64,000 nt of DNA from an uncultured Bacilli bacterium (GCA_934140155.1 CAKPBC010000006.1:42680-106679), one strand, 5' to 3'. Positions 43,842-54,049 are shown, counted from the first letter of the stretch. The notes: generated from the sequence alone by a model not told the origin. Translations and numbers: made by a program.

Positions 43842-46592
43842 ATGGAAGTAAAGAAAACTTTATTAATGCCACGTACTAATTTTGAAATGCGAGGTAATTT
43901 ACCAACAAAAGAACCACGTATCTTAGAAAATTGGTCAAGCATTGATTTATATCAAAAAATGTTAGAAAAAAATAAAGGTAAGGACGAATATATGTTACAC
44001 GATGGTCCTCCATACGCAAATGGAGATATGCACTGTGGACATATGCTTAATAAGTTATTAAAAGACTTTATCGTTCGCCTTAAAACTATGGAAGGTTATT
44101 ACACACCTTTTATCCCAGGATGGGATACTCATGGCTTACCAATTGAAAATGTTATTACTAAAAAAGGTATTAACCGTAAAACAACTCCACTTGCGGAATT
44201 CCGTAAGTATTGCGAAAAATATGCCCATGAACAAGTTGAAAGACAAATGGCACAAATCAAACGTTTAGGTGTTATGGGTGATTTTGATCATCGTTATATG
44301 ACTTTAACGCATGATTATGAAGCTAAACAACTTGAAGTATTTAAAGATATGGCTTTAAAAGGTTATATTTTTAAAGGATTAAAACCAGTTTATTGGTCAC
44401 CAAGTAGCGAATCCGCTCTTGCGGAAGCTGAAATTGAATATGCTGATGTTAAGTCACATGCAATTTATGTTGCTTTTAAGGTTAAAGATGGAAAAGGTTT
44501 ACTTGATAATGATACAAGCTTTATCATTTGGACAACAACTCCTTGGACCATGCCTGCTAACTTAGCAATTTGTTTAAATCCTGAATTTACATATGGTGTA
44601 TTTGAAACTAATAAAGGTAAATTTGTCTTTTTAAAAGAATTTGAAGAACATTTAAAAGAAGAACTAGGCTTTGAAACAATTAAATTAATCAAAGAATTTA
44701 AAGGTAAAGACTTAGAATATATTACTTGTAAACATCCTTTATATGACCGTGATTCGATTATTATTTTAGGAGATCACGTTACTAATGATGCCGGTACCGG
44801 ATGTGTACATACTGCACCTGGTCATGGTGAAGATGACTTTATCGTTGGTAAGAAATATGGCTTAGAACCATTATGCCCTGTTGATTCAAAAGGATTCATG
44901 ATGGAAAGTGCTGGTAAAGAACTTGAAGGAATGTTTTATGAAGACGCAAATGATAAAGTTCTTGAAATGTTAACTAATGTTGGTGCTTTATTAAAAGATT
45001 CACCAATTGTCCATAGTTATCCACATGACTGGCGTACTAAAAAGCCTTTGATTTTCCGTGCTACACCACAATGGTTCTGTTCTATCGAACCAATTAAAGA
45101 AAAAATCTTAGAAGAAATTAAAGGTGTTAAATGGAAACCAACTTGGGGCGAAGTTCGTATTTCTAACATGATTAAAGATCGTGGTGACTGGTGTATTTCC
45201 CGTCAACGTGCTTGGGGTGTACCACTTCCAATTTTCTATGCCGAAGATGAAACTCCAATTATTGATGAAAAAGTCTTTGATCATGTCATTGAATTAGTCC
45301 GTGAACATGGTTCAAATATTTGGTTTGAAAAAGAAGCCAAAGACTTACTTCCAGAAGGATATACAAACCCACATAGTCCAAATGGCTTATTTACGAAAGA
45401 AACTGATATTATGGATGTTTGGTTTGATTCTGGATCTAGCTCTGTTGCAGTTTTAAAAGGAAGAGGACTTAAATTCCCTGCTGATTTATATTTAGAAGGT
45501 TCTGACCAATATCGTGGTTGGTTTAATTCTAGTTTAATTATTTCTACCGCTGTTAACGGAGTTGCTCCTTATAAACAAGTAGTTACTCATGGATTTATCT
45601 TAGACCCACAAGGTGAAAAGATGTCTAAATCTAAGGGTAATGGTGTTGACCCAATGAAATTAATGAATGTTTATGGTGCTGATGTATTAAGACTTTGGGC
45701 CGCTAGCATTGATTATACTTCTGATGTTCGTATTGGTGAACCAATCATCAAACAAGTCTCAGAATCATATCGTAAGATTCGTAATACCTTCAAATTCTTA
45801 TTAGGTAACTTAAGCAATGGTGAAAATGCTCCATTTGATATTAATAAAGACAAAGTAGATACATTTGAAAGAGTGGATTTATATATCTTAACTAAATTAG
45901 AAGTAGTTAAAAATAATGTCATTAAGTATATGGATGAATTTGATTTTGCTAGTGCGGTTATGGCTATCACAAACTTTATGAGTAGTGATTTATCTAGCTT
46001 CTATCTCGATTTAACTAAGGATATCTTATACTGCGAAAATCAAAAATCACTTCGCCGTTTGCAAGTTCAAAATGTTATTTATCAAGCCGTTAACACTTTA
46101 AATCGTTTATTAACTCCAATTCTTCCATTCACTATGGATGAAGTTTACATTAATATTCCAGGACACGAAAAAGAATCTGTTCAACTTGAAGATTACCCAA
46201 CTATTAGCCATGAATATGATGAAAGTTTATTAAAAGAATACGCTTTAATTTCTAAATTACGTAGTGAAGTATTAAAAGTACTTGAAACAAAACGTCAAGA
46301 AGGCGTTATTGGTTCAGCACAAGAAGCTTCCGTTATGCTTAATATTAAAGATGATGCCACAAAAGAAGCATTTAATAAATTCTCTAAAGTTGAACAAGAA
46401 CGTTTATTTATTGTTTCTAAAGTAGAATTAGTTGATGAAAAATTAGCTAATGATATGGAATTATCATCAATTGATGTTAAAGAAAATAATGGACACAAAT
46501 GTGAACGTTGCTGGAATTATGTTGAACATGTAACGGAAGTTGATGGTGTTCATTTATGTGATCGTTGCTTAGACGCTATTAAAGAGGACTAA
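43842..46592 (+). CDS. ileS: isoleucyl-tRNA synthetase
   Basis: The 916-aa class I synthetase has the HIGH motif as H-C-G-H within P-P-Y-A-N-G-D-M-H-C-G-H, the CP1 editing domain (about 200-400, T-T-P-W-T-M-P-A-N), K-M-S-K-S, and a C-terminal zinc finger C-E-R-C-W...C-D-R-C. It belongs to the bacterial type with the C-terminal zinc site. AAGGAGG precedes the ATG. Confidence 0.97.
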   Translation: MEVKKTLLMPRTNFEMRGNLPTKEPRILENWSSIDLYQKMLEKNKGKDEYMLHDGPPYANGDMHCGHMLNKLLKDFIVRLKTMEGYYTPFIPGWDTHGLPIENVITKKGINRKTTPLAEFRKYCEKYAHEQVERQMAQIKRLGVMGDFDHRYMTLTHDYEAKQLEVFKDMALKGYIFKGLKPVYWSPSSESALAEAEIEYADVKSHAIYVAFKVKDGKGLLDNDTSFIIWTTTPWTMPANLAICLNPEFTYGVFETNKGKFVFLKEFEEHLKEELGFETIKLIKEFKGKDLEYITCKHPLYDRDSIIILGDHVTNDAGTGCVHTAPGHGEDDFIVGKKYGLEPLCPVDSKGFMMESAGKELEGMFYEDANDKVLEMLTNVGALLKDSPIVHSYPHDWRTKKPLIFRATPQWFCSIEPIKEKILEEIKGVKWKPTWGEVRISNMIKDRGDWCISRQRAWGVPLPIFYAEDETPIIDEKVFDHVIELVREHGSNIWFEKEAKDLLPEGYTNPHSPNGLFTKETDIMDVWFDSGSSSVAVLKGRGLKFPADLYLEGSDQYRGWFNSSLIISTAVNGVAPYKQVVTHGFILDPQGEKMSKSKGNGVDPMKLMNVYGADVLRLWAASIDYTSDVRIGEPIIKQVSESYRKIRNTFKFLLGNLSNGENAPFDINKDKVDTFERVDLYILTKLEVVKNNVIKYMDEFDFASAVMAITNFMSSDLSSFYLDLTKDILYCENQKSLRRLQVQNVIYQAVNTLNRLLTPILPFTMDEVYINIPGHEKESVQLEDYPTISHEYDESLLKEYALISKLRSEVLKVLETKRQEGVIGSAQEASVMLNIKDDATKEAFNKFSKVEQERLFIVSKVELVDEKLANDMELSSIDVKENNGHKCERCWNYVEHVTEVDGVHLCDRCLDAIKED

Positions 46593-46594
46593 TC

Positions 46595-47155
46595 ATGGAT
46601 AAGTCTAAAAATGTTTGGCAAAATATTAAAAAAGGACTAATTTGGTTTTTTAAATCTTATATTTGGATTGTTCCACTATGTGTAATTGTGGATCAAGTTT
46701 CTAAGATTTGTTTAGAAAGTTTTCTAAAATCTAATGGTGGAGTATTTAATGATTGGTTCTTAAAAGGATTTATTTCTTTAGAACTACGTTATAATACGGG
46801 CGCAGCTTGGTCATTTCTTGAAGATCATCCCATTATTCTTGCCATAATTTCTGTTGTGGCTTCAATTGGTATTATTGCTTATATCGCTTATAATTATAAG
46901 AAACTTGCACTTACTTATCGTATCGCTGGTTTCTTAGTCTTAGGCGGCTGTATGGGTAATATGATTGACCGTATTGTTTATTACCCACATGGCGTTATTG
47001 ATTTCTTAAAGTTTGATTTTATAACATTCCCAGTATTTAATGGTGCTGATTCAATGTTAGTTATTGGAATTATTATCATTATTATTAAAATGCTTATTGA
47101 TGAACATAATGAAGGAAAAAAGAAAGATGAAGCAAAAACTACTAATAACGAATAG
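46595..47155 (+). CDS. lspA: lipoprotein signal peptidase (SPase II)
   Basis: The 186-aa protein has four TM segments and the family motifs D-Q-V-S-K, R-Y-N-T-G-A-A-W-S, N-M-I-D-R and F-N-G-A-D-S, which hold the two catalytic Asp residues. It cleaves lipoprotein signal peptides, and the lipoproteins at 2466 and 49594 are likely substrates. It starts 2 bases after ileS. Confidence 0.95.
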   Translation: MDKSKNVWQNIKKGLIWFFKSYIWIVPLCVIVDQVSKICLESFLKSNGGVFNDWFLKGFISLELRYNTGAAWSFLEDHPIILAIISVVASIGIIAYIAYNYKKLALTYRIAGFLVLGGCMGNMIDRIVYYPHGVIDFLKFDFITFPVFNGADSMLVIGIIIIIIKMLIDEHNEGKKKDEAKTTNNE

Positions 47156-48035
47156 TAATTATATTGGCTTAAGATTAGATAAAGTTCTTGTATCAGAACT
47201 CAAGGATCGCTCTCGCGAATTTATTATGCGTTTAATTGATGAAGGAGAAGTTCTTGTTAATGATAAAAAGGCGAAAAATAGTTATCGCGTTAAAGAAAAT
47301 GATGAAATAACTATTAATATTCCGGAAGCAAAAAATCTTGATGCTACACCCCAAGATATTCCGCTTGATATTGTTTATGAAGATGATGATATTATTGTAA
47401 TCAATAAACCAAGAGACTTAGTTGTGCATCCTTCTAATGGCCATGAAGATGGAACATTAGTTAATGCCTTATTAGCGCATTGTACAAATTTAAGTGGTAT
47501 TAATGGCGTTAAAAGACCAGGAATAGTCCATCGAATTGATAAAGATACAACTGGCTTATTAGTTGTTGCTAAAAATGATTACGCCCATGAATTCCTTGCT
47601 AAGCAACTAGAAGATCATACTTTACACCGTGAATATATCGCATTAGTAAAAGGCGTTATAAAAGAAGAAGACGGCAAAATTATTGCTCCAATAGGAAGAG
47701 ATAAATATAACCGTCAAAAAATGGCTGTGGATGTTAAAAATGGAAAACCAGCGGTTACATATTTCCATGTCTTAAAAAGATTTAATCAATATACTTTAAT
47801 TAGTTGTGTTTTAGAGACAGGACGTACACATCAAATTCGTGTGCATATGAATTATATTGGTTATCCAATTGAAGGAGATCCAGTATATGGTCCTAAATCA
47901 CATTTATTATTTGATAAAGGTCAATTACTTCATGCTGAAAAACTAATACTAATTCATCCAAAAACTAAAAAGAAGATGACGTTTAGCGCGCCTCTTCCTA
48001 AAGATTTCCAAGATATAATTGATAATTTAGAATAA
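47127..48035 (+). CDS. rluD: RluD-family 23S rRNA pseudouridine synthase
   Basis: The start at 47127 (MKQKLLITNSNYIG) gives 302 aa and is preferred to ATG 47064 deep in lspA. GAAGGAA lies a few bases upstream. An S4 domain (about 1-75) is followed by the synthase domain with the catalytic motif H-R-I-D-K-D-T-T-G-L-L-V and R-T-H-Q-I-R-V-H. The gene order lspA-rluD is common in Firmicutes. It overlaps lspA by 29 bases. Confidence 0.93.
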   Translation: MKQKLLITNSNYIGLRLDKVLVSELKDRSREFIMRLIDEGEVLVNDKKAKNSYRVKENDEITINIPEAKNLDATPQDIPLDIVYEDDDIIVINKPRDLVVHPSNGHEDGTLVNALLAHCTNLSGINGVKRPGIVHRIDKDTTGLLVVAKNDYAHEFLAKQLEDHTLHREYIALVKGVIKEEDGKIIAPIGRDKYNRQKMAVDVKNGKPAVTYFHVLKRFNQYTLISCVLETGRTHQIRVHMNYIGYPIEGDPVYGPKSHLLFDKGQLLHAEKLILIHPKTKKKMTFSAPLPKDFQDIIDNLE

Positions 48036-48041
48036 AGTTAA

Positions 48042-48079
48042 AATTGTTACCCTTAATTGTGGTAGCGATTTTTTTTATA
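48042..48079. terminator. terminator between rluD and rnhC (convergent genes)
   Basis: AATTGTTACC (48042-48051) pairs with GGTAGCGATT (48061-48070) with G-U pairs, followed by eight T on the plus strand. Confidence 0.75.
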
Positions 48080-48087
48080 AATTAGTT

Positions 48088-48984
48088 TTATATAATTTTT
48101 TTAAAGTTTTCAAAATGTGCTTTAACAATATTTTTAGTTTCTTCTAAAGAATGAGTTTTAATAAATGAGACTAAAAATTCATCAACATTTTTTCCCGCTC
48201 CAAGTGGAAAATGAGTTTGATATTTTTCATCAAGTTCTTTCATTCTTATAAGAAATATATAACGCGCTATAACGCTACTAGCGGCAATAGAAGGATAATA
48301 AGATTCACCTTTAGTTTTAAAATGTAAATTCGGTACAATTTGCGTATCTTTTAAATAACTTTGATATGTAAACGGATTAAGAAATTGATCAAGATAAACA
48401 GGGACACATTTATTGATTTTATTTAATACATTAATTTGTGTTTGATTATGCATTTTTGCTTCTAATGCAAGTTTTTTATTGCCTTTTTCCATCATTTCAT
48501 TTAGTTTTTGATTACTAAGAGTCATAGAAGAATAAGTGAGTTTTTCCATTAAAATTGGTGCAATTTCCATGATTTTTTGATCACTCATTTTTTTGGAATC
48601 ATCGACTTTTAAAGTTTTTAAAAATTCAATGTCTTTAGCGCTAGTAAAACACGCCACAACAACAGTAGGACCAAAGACATCACCAACACCAACTTCATCA
48701 GAACCAATTTGATCAAGCTCATCAAGCCAATGAGTTTTTTCATTTACTTTTTTTTCATTAAGTAAGGCATTAACGTCAAATATTTTTGCCTCATTAAGTG
48801 CATTTTCTCCACTAAAAAGAGCTTTATATTCTTTTTTATTGTTTTCATATATTTTAATAACAACTTTTTCAAATTTAGCAAAAAATATCACATAATTTTC
48901 ATTATGTTCAATTTGATAATCTTTATAAAAATCAATAATTTTTTCTTTTGTTTCTTCGCTAATTTTAAGTGTAACTGTGTCCAT
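48088..48984 (-). CDS. rnhC: ribonuclease HIII
   Basis: The 298-aa protein has an N-terminal TBP-like domain (1-90) and the RNase HII/HIII catalytic core starting G-S-D-E-V-G-V-G-D-V-F-G-P, with D-S-K-K-M-S. It removes RNA from RNA/DNA hybrids. The minus-strand SD is GGTGAT. It is the only core gene here on that strand. Confidence 0.95.
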   Translation of the reverse strand: MDTVTLKISEETKEKIIDFYKDYQIEHNENYVIFFAKFEKVVIKIYENNKKEYKALFSGENALNEAKIFDVNALLNEKKVNEKTHWLDELDQIGSDEVGVGDVFGPTVVVACFTSAKDIEFLKTLKVDDSKKMSDQKIMEIAPILMEKLTYSSMTLSNQKLNEMMEKGNKKLALEAKMHNQTQINVLNKINKCVPVYLDQFLNPFTYQSYLKDTQIVPNLHFKTKGESYYPSIAASSVIARYIFLIRMKELDEKYQTHFPLGAGKNVDEFLVSFIKTHSLEETKNIVKAHFENFKKII

Positions 48985-49072
48985 ATAATCACCAATAATT
49001 ATTTTATCATAATAATGTGCTTTTTAAATTATAAAATAACAAATTTGTTAGTAATGATTTAAATTAAAAAAA

Positions 49073-49086
49073 CACGTCTAAACGTG
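49073..49086 (-). terminator. terminator of the 86-aa membrane protein gene
   Basis: On the minus strand CACGT and ACGTG flank a four-base loop and are followed by seven T. Confidence 0.65.
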
Positions 49087-49092
49087 CTTTTG

Positions 49093-49353
49093 TTAGTTGT
49101 CGTTATTTTGCTTTATTTTTTCTTCATTTGCTTTATGCATGTCATTTAATTTTTTGGCTTCAAATTCCTCGGCTTTTCTTTTGAAAAAATATGTTCCAAT
49201 GCCTGTGCCAATAGTTAGAATTCCAAAGACAATAACGTATACTGCATCAAACCAATGCCCAATTATCCATCGTTCCATTCCATATCCAAAAGTAGATAGA
49301 CAAATAGCGCATGCAACAGCTAATACAAAATATAAAATTTTATATTTATTCAT
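49093..49353 (-). CDS. small two-TM membrane protein (86 aa)
   Basis: Two TM helices (about 4-24 and 33-56) are followed by a charged helical tail rich in Lys, Glu and Asn. A GGGGAAG SD lies upstream of the ATG and a terminator follows, which supports this strand over the plus-strand frame in the same place. No family is recognised. Confidence 0.7.
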   Translation of the reverse strand: MNKYKILYFVLAVACAICLSTFGYGMERWIIGHWFDAVYVIVFGILTIGTGIGTYFFKRKAEEFEAKKLNDMHKANEEKIKQNNDN

Positions 49354-49472
49354 AATATCTTCCCCACTTCTAATCTAGTATATTAATTAAAAAAGAAGCT
49401 TGCAATAGTCTGATCTTTTTTCTATTGTAAATAGAACTTTTTTTGAATAATTGAACAATGTTTAGAAATATA

Positions 49473-49502
49473 TTGACAAAAAATAGCTGCGGCGGGTAAA
49501 AT
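49473..49502 (+). promoter_or_regulatory. promoter of the BspA-type lipoprotein gene
   Basis: TTGACA (49473-49478) and TAAAAT (49497-49502) are 18 bases apart, about 90 bases before the ATG. The spacer contains an unusually GC-rich patch (GCTGCGGCGGG). Confidence 0.6.
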
Positions 49503-49593
49503 TATTTTGCAAAGCAAAAGCCGATTTAATTGACTCTTGGATATTTATTGCAGATTTCAGTTATATGCATATATCATAGTTAGAGGTGGCATT

Positions 49594-51978
49594 ATGAGAC
49601 AATACAAATTAAAACTATTCGCTATTTTTTTTGCAGCATTATTAGCACTTACTTCTTGTGATTTTTTTACTAGTGCAAGTAAAGATAATTCTACGTTAAA
49701 TAGCAACAATTCGATTTCTGATGATACATCTATTAAACCAAGTAATAATAATTCTATTTCTGAATCAATTCCTACTCCACCTGAAGAACCGATTTATTGC
49801 GAAGAAGCTATTTATAATTTTTCTATTCATAACGGAACAGATGGTAATTATGCAGTAATTGATGGAATTAAGAATCCAGAAACAGCTACATATGCAAATA
49901 TACCTTCTTACTATGAGGGATTGCCAGTAAAAAAAATTAATATCAGCGATAGTGGTAGTTTAAGTCATGTTAAGTTACCTGATACTTTAACTGAATTACC
50001 TAAAAGTACATTTGTTCACTGCTATTATTTAAGATCAATTTTTATTCCTAGTTCAGTTCAGCGTATCGAATCAGAATTTTTGGAAAATTGTTTAAGTACA
50101 GATATTATTACAATCTATGCAAGTTTTAAAAATAAACCATCAACATGGGATAACAAATGGAATTATCAAACGGTTCATTACTATATGCAAGAACCATATT
50201 TAACAAATACTTGCTACACTATTTGGGATTGTGAAGATTATATGTTTTATAATGATGGTTTAATTTATGCTAAATGTCATCGTTTTGAAAATAATAAGGA
50301 TAATGTTTATTGCCATTTAGTTGGAATGTATGAATATAGCAAAGAAGTGATTATACCAAGTGAAGTTGAAGGTATTAAAGTAATAAATATTGGATTTTGT
50401 GCTTTATCTGGAATAGATATAGATGTTATTTACATACCAAAAACAATTGAAGAAATTGGTTTAAAAGAAGAATATGTTGATGATAAAACATATTTTCGAA
50501 ATATAAAATTATCTAGTGAAAAATGTTATAACTTTATAAGTTCATTTAATAAGATTAAACATGTTTTTTGTGAAGTTGATAATTATTATTATAAAGATTT
50601 TCCAAAGACAAAGAATGATTGTAGTGGATATGACCGATTTTATTATTATCAAATTATATGGAATGTAAAAGAATTTGGAACAAATATAGATGGATATTTA
50701 TATACCATTTTAAATGATGAAACGGTTACTATTGCGGATTTCTTTGGTAGCCAAACTACGATAAATGTACCATCATCTATTAGTTCTTTTCCAGTTACGG
50801 CAATTGGAGCATATGCTTTTTCACCAAAAGATATTGAGTCTGGAAACAGTAGGTATGATGAACAAGTTAGTAGTGATAAAGATTATCTAAAATCCACTGA
50901 CTATGACTATTTAAATTATTCAAGAATTACAAAAATAATAGTTCCAGATACTGTAATGCAAATTGATGAAGGAGCGTTTTTTAGATGCATTTCATTAGAA
51001 ACTATTCAAATTGATAGCCATTTAGAAGCAATACCTGATTTTTGCTTTACAGGTTGTATATCTTTAAAAAAAATAATTACTAATAATATTGCTTTAAAAA
51101 AAGTTGGCATTAACGGATTTGCTTTTTGTGTTAACTTTAATGAGTCTGATTTATTTAAAAATTTAATAACAATTGATGACTACGCTTTTTATTATTGTAA
51201 AAAATTAAATTTAAGATTTCCAGAAAACGTAGAAGAAATTGGACGCGATTCATTTAGTCGTATCAATATTTTGTATATCGATAAAGTAAATACTAAATTC
51301 GATAAAAATTCTATTTTAAGAGATTCGTATTCCATACATAAAGTTTTATGTTCATTTTCAAAAGATAAAGCACCTAGTACAGAATATTTTTCAAAATGGA
51401 TTAATAACATGCTTAGAAGCATGGACACATCAATTATCTATTCAGTTTCAAAATATGATGCACTTGATAATGGGTTAGAGTATGTAATAACAAAAAACGC
51501 TAACGACGAAAAAGAAGCATATATTACAAAGTTTGAGCATGAATATTCATACGAACAAGGCCTATTAAATGTAGTAATACCGGATTATGTAGATGATATA
51601 CCTGTGACAGTCATTGATAGTTATGCATTTTATGGAAATACTTTTTCGGGATGTAGTAGTATTAATTCAATTGAATTACCTTCGACATTGTTAAGAATAA
51701 ATAATTCTGCTTTTTATGAATGTGCTTTATTAAAAACTATAATTATGGATAAGAACATTACTTATATTGAAAAAGGGGCATTTTCACTCTGTAATAGGTT
51801 AGAAACTATATTCTATAAAGGCACAGTTGATGATTTTTCAAAATTTAATACCGATGTGAATAATAGTAATTATATCGAGAATATCAAAAAAATTGTGTGC
51901 TATTACTCCGAGTCTAAGCCAATAGATACATCATACACATATTGGCATTATGTTGATAATATAGCTACAAAATGGTAG
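49594..51978 (+). CDS. BspA-type leucine-rich-repeat lipoprotein
   Basis: The start is ATG 49594 with GAGGTGG upstream. The 794-aa product has a signal peptide and lipobox L-T-S-C (Cys22), then a Ser/Asn/Pro-rich linker. Several LRR_5-type repeats follow (V-T-A-I-G-A-Y-A-F, ITKIIVPDTVMQIDEGAFFR, V-I-D-S-Y-A-F-Y-G). Such surface proteins bind host or community partners. The repeats are irregular and interrupted by long unique segments. Confidence 0.88.
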   Translation: MRQYKLKLFAIFFAALLALTSCDFFTSASKDNSTLNSNNSISDDTSIKPSNNNSISESIPTPPEEPIYCEEAIYNFSIHNGTDGNYAVIDGIKNPETATYANIPSYYEGLPVKKINISDSGSLSHVKLPDTLTELPKSTFVHCYYLRSIFIPSSVQRIESEFLENCLSTDIITIYASFKNKPSTWDNKWNYQTVHYYMQEPYLTNTCYTIWDCEDYMFYNDGLIYAKCHRFENNKDNVYCHLVGMYEYSKEVIIPSEVEGIKVINIGFCALSGIDIDVIYIPKTIEEIGLKEEYVDDKTYFRNIKLSSEKCYNFISSFNKIKHVFCEVDNYYYKDFPKTKNDCSGYDRFYYYQIIWNVKEFGTNIDGYLYTILNDETVTIADFFGSQTTINVPSSISSFPVTAIGAYAFSPKDIESGNSRYDEQVSSDKDYLKSTDYDYLNYSRITKIIVPDTVMQIDEGAFFRCISLETIQIDSHLEAIPDFCFTGCISLKKIITNNIALKKVGINGFAFCVNFNESDLFKNLITIDDYAFYYCKKLNLRFPENVEEIGRDSFSRINILYIDKVNTKFDKNSILRDSYSIHKVLCSFSKDKAPSTEYFSKWINNMLRSMDTSIIYSVSKYDALDNGLEYVITKNANDEKEAYITKFEHEYSYEQGLLNVVIPDYVDDIPVTVIDSYAFYGNTFSGCSSINSIELPSTLLRINNSAFYECALLKTIIMDKNITYIEKGAFSLCNRLETIFYKGTVDDFSKFNTDVNNSNYIENIKKIVCYYSESKPIDTSYTYWHYVDNIATKW

Positions 51979-51994
51979 AAAGCAAAGTGATATT

Positions 51995-53338
51995 ATGTAT
52001 TTAGTAACATAGAAAGATGAGTATAGTGAAGTTGATTTATTAGACTATGATTGCCTTATAAAAAAAGCTAATAAAAGATTTAAAGTTAATATAATAATTT
52101 CCATAGTAATTCTTGGTATTGCCGCTATAGTGGCGCTTATAGGATTGCTGATGAAATTAAAAGTTATACCATTAATTTTTAATCTTCGAGCTTATGATGT
52201 GCTTATGACTTCTTTATTTTTACTTTTTCCATTTTTTATTTCTTCAGTGAATATACTTGGAAAAATAACTGAACTTAAAAATTTAAAAAATGGTAGAAAA
52301 AAAGTTGAAATTTATTTGGAAAATCATAAAAACAAAGATAATTCTCAAGTGTTTAATGAAAATAATGAAGTTGCAGTTAATGACAATATTATTGTAAATG
52401 AAGAAGTTATTAATTCATTCAATCATGATGATAGTCTATGTATAGTAGAAAATCCAAATAAAGAACCAGGCGGTAATGGTGGTATTAATACTGCATTTAA
52501 TATTTTATGGTTTATATTTGTTGGGTTATGGGAAGTAATAATAAATTTCTTTACGGGAATTGGTTATTGTTTAACTATTATAGGTATTCCAGCTGGTATA
52601 ACTTGTTTTAAATTTATACCATTAATATTTAGACCAGCGGGCAGAGAAGTCATTCTAAAATATGGTTCACATCCAGTATTGAATACCCTTAATCTTATTT
52701 TTGGCGGTTTAATATCATATGTATTATGTTCAATTTATGGATGTATATTATGTGTAACTATAATAGGAATACCTTTGGGAAGACAAATGTTTAAAATAGG
52801 AAAATTATTTTTAGCACCTTTTGGTTCAATGGTTGTATTAAAAGATCAATATACGGAAAATCGTGATTTAGATTATGATTTAGAAATATTTATTAATCAA
52901 TTATGTTTAGAAGATCGCAATGTAAAATTGAATGATGGAAGAGTAGTACCTGCAAGTGAAGCAATGAAACTAGTCTTAACAAAAGAAGATAGAGAAGATA
53001 TTATCAAAAAATTAAAAAAATATGAAACCATTGAAGTTAATTCTAATGGGCAAGCATCCGTAACAGTTGCTTTTCCTGGCATAAAAATAAATCAGTCTTT
53101 CATTGAAAATGTAATTACTAATTTGTTTGGTATTTTAGGCGGAGGATTAATAGGTGTTTTAGTTCTATATTTGATAATATTTATTTTTAATCTCATTTGG
53201 GATACTGGAATAACTAATTTCTTTAAAGTCTATCCAACTGAAGGTTTATTAATTATAGTATTTTATCTAATAATGAGTGTAATCTACACCATAATTAATA
53301 CGATAAAATTTAATAAAACAGCAAGGTTATTCAAATAA
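51995..53338 (+). pseudogene. YccF-domain membrane protein gene with early in-frame amber codon
   Basis: From ATG 51995 (AAAGTGAT upstream) the frame reads MYLVT, then TAG (52010-52012), then continues unbroken for 442 codons (K-D-E-Y-S-E-V-D...). A TM helix (about 33-52) and a YccF domain with two similar hydrophobic halves follow (F-N-I-L-W-F-I-F-V-G-L-W-E-V and C-I-T-I-I-G-I-P-like motifs T-I-I-G-I-P-A-G and T-I-I-G-I-P-L-G). Two further TM helices are near the C-terminus. The next in-frame start, GTG 52130, would cut the first TM in half and has no SD. Either a recent nonsense change, a read-through amber or a sequencing error. Confidence 0.6.
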
Positions 53339-53340
53339 TA

Positions 53341-53505
53341 AAGCCAGCATATTTGCAAAAATGGAAAAATATTACAACTTATTATCCTACAAAATTTACA
53401 ACAAGTGCTAGACAGCTACGTAAGCAAGCTAAAAATCCCACAAATAGAAAAGAATACGTAATTGCGCAAAATTTAGCAAGCATGATTCATAAAATATTGA
53501 AATAG
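53341..53505 (+). pseudogene. gene remnant without start (54 codons)
   Basis: An open stretch reads K-P-A-Y-L-Q-K-W...S-A-R-Q-L-R-K-Q-A-K and ends in TAG. There is no start codon with an SD and the frame differs from the upstream gene. I do not recognise it. A terminator follows, which suggests it was once the 3' end of a gene. Confidence 0.4.
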
Positions 53506-53515
53506 CATAATTTTA

Positions 53516-53545
53516 AAAGGCAAATTTAAAATTTGCCTTTTTTTC
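53516..53545 (+). terminator. Rho-independent terminator
   Basis: AAAGGCAAAT and ATTTGCCTTT (within 53516-53540) form a near-perfect stem followed by T residues. Confidence 0.8.
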
Positions 53546-53648
53546 TTTAGCATATTTATTTAATAAAGTAGTTTGTGCTTTAGTTAATTTTAATATTTGT
53601 GTTATTTTCTTTGTCTTCAATAATAAAATATTCTTTTTAAAAGTACCA

Positions 53649-53729
53649 TTAATAAAGTTCACCGCTAGTGATATTTTCTAAGGTTGCAGCCATACGAAGA
53701 GTAGTGGATTTACTGTATCTAGATGTCCA
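53649..53729 (-). pseudogene. remnant of an MsmK/UgpC-type sugar ABC ATPase
   Basis: Read on the minus strand, 27 codons give W-T-S-R-Y-S-K-S-T-T-L-R-M-A-A-T-L-E-N-I then T-S-G-E-L-Y and a stop. This lines up with the sugar importer ATPase stretch P-S-G-C-G-K-S-T-T-L-R-M-I-A-G-L-E. The Walker A glycines and cysteine are lost and the frame ends at once, so it is a decayed fragment. Confidence 0.6.
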
Positions 53730-53744
53730 TGTGTTTATTTATAA

Positions 53745-53906
53745 GCTAATCAAAATTCATATACTTTATCACTTAGTATGCAAAATTTCATCTCCGCTAC
53801 AGGAAGTGCAAATTGGACTTAGGTAATGGCGGCTTCAGTAATGTTTTCAATTCCAATGGTATTATTTGTAGCCTTTGCACAAAAAGCTTTTGTTCGTGCG
53901 TTATAA
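53745..53906 (+). pseudogene. remnant of a carbohydrate ABC transporter permease (C-terminus)
   Basis: The frame reads Y-T-L-S-L-S-M-Q-N-F-I-S...A-N-W-T, TAG, then VMAASVMFSIPMVLFVAFAQ, K-A-F-V-R-A-L and TAA. It matches the last 50 residues of MalG/MsmG-type permeases (Q-x-F... D-W-x-x-V-M-A-A-S-V...P-V... Q-K-x-F-V-x-G-L). The rest of the gene is missing and an amber codon interrupts this piece. With the ATPase fragment beside it, the region is a degraded sugar-uptake locus. Confidence 0.7.
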
Positions 53907-54049
53907 CAACAGGAATTAAATAAGCATCAAAAGTAATAATGTCAAGTATTCTATTTTAAATTTCTTTATGCTATTATTTGAATAGTAATTACTTAATTCT
54001 ACTAGTTAGTTTGCTAGTATCAACATTAAGTAAGTTAGGAGCGGACTAT

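Noticed and set aside
49097..49378. plus-strand frame of 93 codons
   Set aside because: Antisense to the 86-aa membrane protein, which has an SD and terminator. The plus frame has neither.
53978..54049. N-terminal extension of ribokinase
   Set aside because: The 24 extra residues are hydrophobic and not part of the fold. AGGAG is placed for ATG 54050.
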